Shown: positions 39,865 to 45,599 of the stretch, piece after piece
How positions within the stretch are numbered: the first letter of the stretch is position 1
Layout: the number at the start of each line of letters is the position of its first letter
Origin: an uncultured Eubacteriales bacterium
GTDB taxonomy: Bacteria; Bacillota; Clostridia; Christensenellales; Aristaeellaceae
Assembly: GCA_902764285.1 (NCBI GenBank)
Contig: CACWVN010000029.1
Span: 1-45,599, forward strand
Length of the DNA: 45,599 nt
Reading direction: 5' to 3'
Program-made: the position numbers and the translations under genes
Notes under the pieces: generated by a model
Databases searched by the model: none
The model's input: the letters and a program-made list of their open reading frames with translations, nothing else
Told to the model about the DNA's origin: nothing

Positions 39865-39867
39865 AAT
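39839..39867 (+). promoter_or_regulatory. Promoter of the zinc-ribbon gene
   Basis: TTGCAA (39839-39844), a 17-bp spacer and a perfect TATAAT (39862-39867). Confidence 0.8.
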
Positions 39868-39906
39868 AAATTTGGCAACACAAAATTTAGTCAGAGGCGA
39901 AAGCTG

Positions 39907-40155
39907 TTGAGCAACGATATTGATATCTTTCTTGCCGCCGTGGCAGACGCATTGAAGGACGGCCATTCCAACGCTCGCGTCCCCGATCCGAACCACCCGT
40001 CCTGTCCTTTCTGCAATGCAGCCATGAACAACCACATCGGGGATGGATATTGGGATTGCCCCCGCTGTGGGTTCTCTTTCAGCAGATATGAATTGTTTCT
40101 GAGCCGTTCGATTCCGCCAATGTGGCTAAAAAGCTGCGAAAACAGGGATTCATAA
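39907..40155 (+). CDS. Small zinc-ribbon-like protein
   Basis: The protein has 82 residues from a TTG at 39907 with GAGGCGAAAGC upstream. Two CxxC knuckles, CPFC and CPRC, lie 19-20 residues apart (about 33-56), a zinc-ribbon layout. The rest is a short helix-like N-terminus and a polar tail with no known motif. It is divergent from XRE regulator 2 and follows a strong promoter. Function unknown. Confidence 0.65.
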   Translation: MSNDIDIFLAAVADALKDGHSNARVPDPNHPSCPFCNAAMNNHIGDGYWDCPRCGFSFSRYELFLSRSIPPMWLKSCENRDS

Positions 40156-40169
40156 CCAATCTACGGGCC

Positions 40170-40197
40170 GGGGCAGGCGCCGCATCGGCGCCCCTAC
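40170..40197 (-). repeat. Inverted relative of the dispersed element head
   Basis: On the minus strand 40197-40170 reads GTAGGGGCGCCG-ATG-CGGCGCC, the same design as the first hairpin of the dispersed element, head-to-head with copy 3 at 40218. Confidence 0.6.
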
Positions 40198-40217
40198 GGA
40201 GGAGTTACCGTCTTCCC

Positions 40218-40340
40218 GTAGGGGCGGCCATGGGCCGCCCGCCCATAGTCCGACAGTATGAAGATTTCCCGCGCTGGAATCAATGGCGCGGGAAATCGTG
40301 TTCTATGTCGCGGCAGCAATCGGGCGCGGGCACCGCCCGC
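40218..40340 (+). repeat. Dispersed structured element, copy 3 (short)
   Basis: The core (40218-40318) is nearly identical to copy 1 (same ATG-centred first hairpin, same second hairpin arms). The tail is reduced to one short GC stem (GCGGGCACCGCCCGC) that ends at the ftsK stop codon. The element lies in a convergent gap, as do copies 1 and 2. Confidence 0.85.
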
Positions 40341-43148
40341 CTATTCTTCAAACATCGCCTGCGCCTGTTCGCGGGAGACCAGCACCTGGCGGGGCTTGGC
40401 GCCGTCGGCCTCGGAGACGATGCCGCGCTGGGCCATTTCGTCGATCAACCGGCCGGCCTTGGCGTAGCCGATGCGCATGCGCCTTTGCAGCATGGAGATG
40501 GACGCCTGGCCCATATCGATGACGATATCGATGGCCTCGGGCAGCCGCGGGTCGTACTCGGCCGCGACCTCCTCCTTTTCGGCGTCGGTGCGGGTGGCGT
40601 TGTCCATGTGCTCGATCATATCCTGGTCGTACTGGTCGCCGCCGGACTGCTTGATGTAATCGACGATCTTATGCACCTCCTCGTCGGAGACCCACGCGCC
40701 CTGCACGCGCATGGATTTCATGCCGTTGGGCACGAACAGCATATCGCCGTTGCCCAGCAGCTTCTCCGCGCCGCCGTGGTCGATCATCGTGCGGCTGTCC
40801 ACCTGGGACGCCACGGAGAACGCGATGCGCGTGGGGATATTGGCCTTGATAATGCCGGTGATGACGTTGACGGACGGGCGCTGGGTGGCGATGACCAGGT
40901 GCATGCCGCAGGCGCGGGCCAGCTGGGCCAGGCGGCAGATGCTGTCCTCCACCTCGCCCGGGGCGACCATCATCAGGTCGGCCAGCTCGTCGATGATGAT
41001 GACCATCTGCGGCATCATCGGCTCGCCCTTCTTCAGCGACTTGTTGTAGCCCTTGATATCGCGCACGCCGCGCTCGGCGAACAGTTTGTAGCGCTTCGTC
41101 ATCTCGGCCACGGCCCAGTCCAGCGCGCTGGCGGCCTTCTTCGGGTCGGTAACCACCGGGCACACCAGGTGCGGGATGTCGTTGTAGATGGACAGCTCCA
41201 CCACCTTCGGGTCGATCAGGATCAGCTTCACTTCCTCGGGCGAGGCGCGGAACAGGATCGACGTGATGATGGCGTTGATGCACACCGATTTACCGGAGCC
41301 CGTCTGTCCGGCGATCAGCACGTGGGGCATCTTGGCGATGTCCGCCACGATGTAGCGGCCCGAATTGTCCTTGCCCAGACCCACGGCGATGCGGCTGGGA
41401 TGCTTGCGGGCGTCCGGGGATTCCAGCACGTCGCGCAGGCGCACCATCTCCACCTTGTCGTTGGGGATCTCCACACCCACGGCGGCCTTGCCGGGGATGG
41501 GCGCCTCGATGCGCACCGACATCGCCGCCAGGTTCAGCGCGATGTCGTCGGCCAGCGACGTGATGCGGCTGACCTTCACGCCCGGCGCGGGCTGCAGCTC
41601 AAACCGCGTGACCGCCGGCCCGTGGGCGATGCCCGTCAGCTTCGCGGAGATGCCGAACGACTGCAGCGTGTCCTCCAGCAGCTTGGCCTTGGCCATGTCC
41701 CGCTTGGCGTGGTTGGAGGTGTCCTCCGCCTTGCCCGCCTCCAGCATGTCGATGGGCGGATAGTTGTACGGCGGCGCCTCTTCGATCTCGGGCAGGCTCC
41801 GCTTCAGCTTCGGCAGCGACGCCTCGGCGATGCCCGGCTTCGCGGACGCCGGCTTCTTCGGCGCGGGCGCGTCGGCCTCGTCCTCGTCCGGCAGCTCGTA
41901 GGCCTCCGGCTCGATCTTCAGATCGTCGATGGTGACGTTGTTGTCCTTGGTGGCCTTCACCGGCGCCGTCGGTTCGGGCGCGTCCTCGATCACGTCCTCC
42001 ACGGGCGCTTCCCGCGTCGAAACAGAGGGCCGGTCCGGCTGGAAGGGCTTGCGGGCGGACTGCTCCACCTTCCTGGCCTGTTCGGCCTTCTCGTCCTTCT
42101 CGGCCTGCTCGGCGGCGTCCATCGCCGCGCTCTCGGCCTCCAGGCGGTCGAAATCATCGAAATCGCCGAACTTGTCGAACAGCTCCTCGTTCGACGGCGG
42201 CTTCACCGCGCCCTTGCCCTCGAAGGGCTTGTCGTGCTTCACGGCCGCGGCGGCCCTGCCGGTTTTCGCGGCCGCGGAGGATTTCGCCCCGGCGGTGCGG
42301 GCCGCGCGCGCAGCGCGGGCGGAGCTGGGCACGTCAAAGGGCTGGTCCAGCGGATCCGTGGACTTGTGCACCGGCCGCGGCGCCGTCCGGCGCCGGGCGC
42401 TGCGGCGCAGCTTGTCCTCGGCGGGCATGGTGTCGCTGCCCATGATGGCCTCGCTGTAGGGATCGCGGCTGGGCGTGCGCCGCGCCGCCTTCTGCGCGTT
42501 CGCGTTCGGCCTGTCGTCGGGCCGGCGTTCCCTGCCGCGGCGGGGTTCGTTCCAGTCGTCGTAGCCGTCCCGGGATTCGGCGTAGCCGTTGATCCAGCGG
42601 ATCAGCCGGCGCACGCGGCCGGTCATCGTCAGCAGCACGGCCATGACCAGCAGCGCGGCGATAAAGCCGCCCGCCACGCCCAGGTAGCGGTACAGCGGCC
42701 AGGCCAGCAGCGCGCCGATGGCGCCGCCGCCGCTGCCGTAGCCGTAGGATTTATCCACGAAGTTGGAAAAGCCGGACAGGGTCATCCGCTCGCGGACGAT
42801 CCGCTCGGCGAAGAAGATCTGCACCGCCGCGAACAGCAGGAATATCAGCAGTGCGTCGCAGACGATCCTGAACGCCGACGGCCGGCGCCCGCGGGCCGCG
42901 GCCACGCACAGCGCGCCCGCCCAGACCAGGATCAGCGGCAGCGCAAAACAGAGGCTGCCGCCCAGGCCGCGCAGCGCGTCGCGGATGGCGCCCATGGCGG
43001 TGCCCTCCTGGGGCGCGGCGAAGCACAGATACAGCAAAAGCACCGCCAGCCCGAACAGCGCCACCGCGATAATAATAAGCACTGGCGCGTTGGAGCCGCG
43101 GTCGCGGTCTTCAAATTCACGTCTTGTCGGTTTCTTCCTTGCAGCCAT
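40341..43148 (-). CDS. ftsK: DNA translocase FtsK/SpoIIIE
   Basis: The protein has 935 residues. Four membrane segments lie within about 1-180, followed by a long charged linker rich in Ala and Lys (about 185-440) and the motor. Walker A is AGQTGSGKS and Walker B MVIIIDELADLM. The C-terminal gamma domain (ASISMLQRRMRIGYAKAGRL) reads DNA polarity. It pumps chromosomal DNA through the septum in division and, in spore formers, into the forespore (SpoIIIE). Ribosome site AGGAGG. It is the last gene of a probable three-gene operon, after cvpA. Confidence 0.95.
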   Translation of the reverse strand: MAARKKPTRREFEDRDRGSNAPVLIIIAVALFGLAVLLLYLCFAAPQEGTAMGAIRDALRGLGGSLCFALPLILVWAGALCVAAARGRRPSAFRIVCDALLIFLLFAAVQIFFAERIVRERMTLSGFSNFVDKSYGYGSGGGAIGALLAWPLYRYLGVAGGFIAALLVMAVLLTMTGRVRRLIRWINGYAESRDGYDDWNEPRRGRERRPDDRPNANAQKAARRTPSRDPYSEAIMGSDTMPAEDKLRRSARRRTAPRPVHKSTDPLDQPFDVPSSARAARAARTAGAKSSAAAKTGRAAAAVKHDKPFEGKGAVKPPSNEELFDKFGDFDDFDRLEAESAAMDAAEQAEKDEKAEQARKVEQSARKPFQPDRPSVSTREAPVEDVIEDAPEPTAPVKATKDNNVTIDDLKIEPEAYELPDEDEADAPAPKKPASAKPGIAEASLPKLKRSLPEIEEAPPYNYPPIDMLEAGKAEDTSNHAKRDMAKAKLLEDTLQSFGISAKLTGIAHGPAVTRFELQPAPGVKVSRITSLADDIALNLAAMSVRIEAPIPGKAAVGVEIPNDKVEMVRLRDVLESPDARKHPSRIAVGLGKDNSGRYIVADIAKMPHVLIAGQTGSGKSVCINAIITSILFRASPEEVKLILIDPKVVELSIYNDIPHLVCPVVTDPKKAASALDWAVAEMTKRYKLFAERGVRDIKGYNKSLKKGEPMMPQMVIIIDELADLMMVAPGEVEDSICRLAQLARACGMHLVIATQRPSVNVITGIIKANIPTRIAFSVASQVDSRTMIDHGGAEKLLGNGDMLFVPNGMKSMRVQGAWVSDEEVHKIVDYIKQSGGDQYDQDMIEHMDNATRTDAEKEEVAAEYDPRLPEAIDIVIDMGQASISMLQRRMRIGYAKAGRLIDEMAQRGIVSEADGAKPRQVLVSREQAQAMFEE

Positions 43149-43196
43149 TGAAGCCTCCTATACAGGAATCAGCGCCCGGCGCGGGGCCAAATAGGC

Positions 43197-43224
43197 AACA
43201 GGGACCGGGGAACAGGGAGCGGGA
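43197..43224 (+). repeat. Seven-base periodic repeat between cvpA and ftsK
   Basis: AACAGGG, ACCGGGG, AACAGGG, AGCGGGA: four seven-base units in the 146-bp gap ahead of ftsK. It is similar in period, but not in sequence, to the AGAGTTN and GAGTGAG arrays. Confidence 0.5.
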
Positions 43225-43294
43225 CATGCGCAGCAAATCCCGGCCCCCGGAACCCCAATCCCTCAACACTTTTGTAATAACGCAGTCGGGCCGG

Positions 43295-44032
43295 TCAGCC
43301 GCCGATCAATCCGGTGACCAGCGTGCTCACGTTCAGGAAATCCAGCTGGGTGATATAGCTGTACAGCACGGACCCCGTGCGCAGGCTGGCCGCGAAATCC
43401 GGGGAGACGATCTCCACCAGCGCGGGCAGCAGGCAGATCACCAGCACCACGATCACCAGGCCGCGGGCCAGGCCGAACAGGCCGCCCAGCAGCCAGTCGA
43501 AGCCGCGCACCAGCGGGAAGGAGATCACGTGGTCCAGCAGGTTCACCACCAGCCCGGAGAGCACGTACAGCGCGATGAAGCACAGTATGAACGCGCCCAC
43601 GTTGAACACGGCCTGCCAGATCGTCTGATCCAGATAATCGGACAGGGTGTTGATGTTCAGGTTCTGGAACATCTGGGCCCGCACGTTGGCCTCAAAGGCC
43701 CGGGCGACCACCGGCAGCTTCTGGCTGACGGAGGAGACGGCGTTCTGTATGGCCGTCTCGCCGCCGGCGATCACTTCGGAGACCGACGTGATGGCCTGGG
43801 CGTGGGAAGCGAAGAAGCTTTCCGGCTCCAGATACTGGTTCAGCACGGCCATCAGCGTCTGGTTGGAGAGCGCCAGATTGGCCACCTGCGGGTACAGCTG
43901 CTGCGCGCCGAACCAGGCGCCCACAAACCCCAGCGTGCCCAGCAGGGATGTGATAAAGCCGCGATACATGCCCGATATCAAATAGAAGGCGAGTATCACG
44001 ATGATGGTGATATCCAACAGATTGAGATTCAT
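43295..44032 (-). CDS. cvpA: CvpA-family membrane protein
   Basis: The protein has 245 residues. The N-terminal pair of membrane helices is family-typical (LLDITIIVILAFYLISGMYR, GFITSLLGTLGFVGAWFGAQ), and a second pair (about 140-165, 185-210) follows an external loop. CvpA proteins were named for colicin V production; their general role in envelope homeostasis is not settled. GGAGGGGG precedes the ATG. It lies 146 bp ahead of ftsK and 80 bp after the DUF5711 gene. Confidence 0.85.
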   Translation of the reverse strand: MNLNLLDITIIVILAFYLISGMYRGFITSLLGTLGFVGAWFGAQQLYPQVANLALSNQTLMAVLNQYLEPESFFASHAQAITSVSEVIAGGETAIQNAVSSVSQKLPVVARAFEANVRAQMFQNLNINTLSDYLDQTIWQAVFNVGAFILCFIALYVLSGLVVNLLDHVISFPLVRGFDWLLGGLFGLARGLVIVVLVICLLPALVEIVSPDFAASLRTGSVLYSYITQLDFLNVSTLVTGLIGG

Positions 44033-44112
44033 GTGTCGTCCCCCTCCATGCGGAAAGTGTTGTTGCCGTAACAGTCCCAGTGTTCCCAGTTATTGCCGTC
44101 TTATGCCCGCCG

Positions 44113-45213
44113 TCAGGACAGGTTCAGCAGATAGATGACGCTGCCGTTCCCCAGCACGGCGATGTTGTCGGCGGTGACGCCGTAGACCTTGTCAAAGCCC
44201 ATCGGCAGGCTGTAGGCCTTCACTTCGCGCTGGCCCTGCGTGGCGATGCACACATAGCCGCCGGTGGAAAAGCCGTAGACCCTGTCGTTGCGCGCGATCA
44301 GCGATTGGCAGCCGTAGGGCATGCGCACCTGCTGGTCCAGGTCGGCGCGGATCATGCGCACATCCCGCATGCCGCTCTCCGAATCGTATTGGTTGTTGGG
44401 CACGAAAGCCATCATCGGGTCGTCCAGCCGGTTTTCGTCCAGCGCCGCCATATACCAGCCGTACACCAGCCTGCGCCGGGATTTATCCTCGCTGCCGGTG
44501 TAATCGTAGACCTTCAGATAGGTCTCGCCCGCGCAGCAGAAATACGAGGATTGGAACACCACGCCGTACATCAGCTGTTCGTTATCGTGGATGGAACCCA
44601 CGATCTCCTTGCCGGGGCGATAGGTGTTCACCGTGCAGCTGGGCACCGTGCCGCTGGAATCCAGGCTCATCACCCACAGCAGCGAACCCTTCGAGAAAAA
44701 ACCGAAATCGATGACGGTCTGGTTGGTGAGCGTGATGCTGCTCACCCTGCGGCCGCCCTCTTCCATCAAGACAATCGTGCTGTTGTGCTCCGGCCCGATC
44801 AGCACGGCGGTATACCGTTCGCCGATGCGCGCGGAAAGCACTTCCGTTTCCATGACGCCGCTGAAGCTGGTGGTGCCGGTCTTGCTGTCGATCAGCGTCA
44901 GCGATTCGCCGGACCACGCCGCGATGCCGCTGTTCGACGCTTCAAACGCGCCGTTGCGGCCCAGCAGATGGGTCCATTTCACGTGACCGTCAGCGGTGAC
45001 GGCGCCGATGGAGCCGCCGTCATAATACACGAAGCCGTCGTCCACCACCTGCAGGCCGTTGTTCGAAGACAGCTGCACCGCCTGGTAGGCATAGGCCGTG
45101 CGGCGGTTGGCGTTGCTGATGATCCTTCCCATGACCAGCGCCACCACGATGGCGAACGTGACGATCAGCAGAGCAATTGCCCATGGAAGGCGTCTGGTGC
45201 GATCCCTTTCCAT
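44113..45213 (-). CDS. DUF5711-type membrane-anchored beta-propeller-like protein
   Basis: The protein has 366 residues. One membrane segment (about 11-32) is followed by an external domain with repeated four-strand patterns (GLQVVDDGFVYYDGG, GAVTADGHVKWTHLL, GIAAWSGESLTLID), as in PQQ-like propellers. This fits the DUF5711 family, which is often encoded beside cvpA in Clostridia. Function unknown. It is the first gene of the DUF5711-cvpA-ftsK unit and has a long leader (about 265 nt) from a strong promoter. Confidence 0.75.
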   Translation of the reverse strand: MERDRTRRLPWAIALLIVTFAIVVALVMGRIISNANRRTAYAYQAVQLSSNNGLQVVDDGFVYYDGGSIGAVTADGHVKWTHLLGRNGAFEASNSGIAAWSGESLTLIDSKTGTTSFSGVMETEVLSARIGERYTAVLIGPEHNSTIVLMEEGGRRVSSITLTNQTVIDFGFFSKGSLLWVMSLDSSGTVPSCTVNTYRPGKEIVGSIHDNEQLMYGVVFQSSYFCCAGETYLKVYDYTGSEDKSRRRLVYGWYMAALDENRLDDPMMAFVPNNQYDSESGMRDVRMIRADLDQQVRMPYGCQSLIARNDRVYGFSTGGYVCIATQGQREVKAYSLPMGFDKVYGVTADNIAVLGNGSVIYLLNLS

Positions 45214-45272
45214 GGAATCCTCCTATATTTGGCTCTTCACGGAAAGCTGTGGCCGATTCCCCCTGGAAGAAG

Positions 45273-45307
45273 CCTTCCCCTTGAGGGGAAGGTGCCCCGC
45301 CAGGGGC
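45273..45307. repeat. Palindromic intergenic repeat (CCTTCCCC type)
   Basis: CCTTCCCC-TTGA-GGGGAAGG (45273-45292) is followed by GCCCC-GCCA-GGGGC and GGATGAGGTG. From memory this matches a sequence frequent between genes in gut Clostridia. It lies in the leader of the DUF5711 message. Confidence 0.55.
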
Positions 45308-45486
45308 GGATGAGGTGTATTGAATCCCTCAAGCATCCGTGATGAACCTGTTTTTTGACTTTTTCGCGTCGGCGGGCAAGCGAGCGAAGCGAGTTGCGCA
45401 GCACGCCGACAATCGAACGACCTATGGCAAACGCGGCACAGCAGCGATTTGGCGGCTACTATCCCTTGTATGCCATACTTTTTTCT

Positions 45487-45515
45487 ATTATAATAAAAGA
45501 AACACCGCGTTGCAA
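45487..45515 (-). promoter_or_regulatory. Promoter of the DUF5711-cvpA-ftsK operon
   Basis: On the minus strand TTGCAA (45515-45510), a 17-bp spacer and a perfect TATAAT (45492-45487), in a local AT-rich patch. Confidence 0.75.
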
Positions 45516-45599
45516 CGACGCTGTTGTAACAAAACCGGGAAAAAAGCCGACATTTCAGCGGCGATGTTCAAGATACGGGCACAATAACCGCACATTTGC

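Larger units (their letters stand above)
45214..45599. other. Upstream region of the DUF5711 operon, no gene seen
   Basis: This stretch holds the operon leader, one palindromic repeat (45273-45307) and the promoter (45487-45515). An open frame at 45339-45587 on the plus strand has no ribosome site and unnatural composition, and I do not call it. Confidence 0.6.

Noticed and set aside
39401..39910. 169-codon plus-strand open frame overlapping XRE regulator 2
   Set aside because: It overlaps the secreted OB-fold gene's stop and runs antisense to a clear XRE gene; no ribosome site or family pattern.
40122..43151. 1009-codon open frame opposite ftsK, and similar long antisense frames at 7198-9324, 9026-10498 and 13225-15702
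   Set aside because: All are complementary to well-supported genes and have the low-complexity composition of shadow frames.
45339..45587. 82-codon open frame at the right edge
   Set aside because: No ribosome site, it crosses the likely promoter of the DUF5711 operon, and the translation looks random.

Overview
The window looks like a chromosomal stretch from a GC-rich, spore-forming member of the Clostridia (Bacillota), possibly a gut lineage. Clues are a SpoIIE phosphatase, an FtsK/SpoIIIE translocase, the rpsF-ssb-rpsR block, many purine-rich ribosome binding sites, sigma-A-type promoters and a large carbohydrate-uptake complement. Family-level taxonomy cannot be fixed from the sequence alone. 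Most genes lie on the minus strand. I see no rRNA, tRNA, CRISPR array or transposase.

Layout. 1-2.4 kb: 3' part of a secreted Big2/NlpC-P60 protein. 2.7-7.2 kb: a glycerol-1-phosphate dehydrogenase and a membrane-anchored lamin-tail/CotH protein. 7.3-13.1 kb: a PTS locus (enzyme I, an EIIBCA permease, a small HPr-like protein) with a divergent PucR-type regulator. 13.2-17.0 kb: a sugar ABC importer without its ATPase. 17.1-21.1 kb: spoIIE, then divergent rpsF-ssb-rpsR; rpsR appears frameshifted. 21.2-22.5 kb: a MATE exporter. 22.9-27.2 kb: a five-gene operon larE-larB-larC-rhomboid-FMN hydroxyacid dehydrogenase for the nickel-pincer cofactor. 27.3-34.2 kb: a coiled-coil envelope protein, mnmA, a small membrane protein, a MotB/ZorB-like and a MotA/ZorA-like protein (the latter frameshifted), and a polytopic membrane protein. 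34.3-38.4 kb: an SDR, a TtcA-like thiolase and a domain-permuted GH3 glycosidase. 38.6-40.2 kb: an AT-richer islet of two back-to-back XRE regulator/small-protein modules with near-perfect operators. 40.3-45.2 kb: a DUF5711-cvpA-ftsK operon.

The most unusual material is (1) a structured element of about 120-300 bp present three times, each time in a convergent gap and ending against the stop codon of the minus-strand gene; (2) heptanucleotide tandem repeats in several intergenic gaps; (3) the two divergent XRE modules; (4) the stator-like ZorA/ZorB-type membrane cassette with no recognisable nuclease partner; and (5) the lar operon carrying a rhomboid protease and an FMN dehydrogenase but no larA. 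Two single-base frameshifts (rpsR and the ZorA-like gene) are either assembly errors or real.
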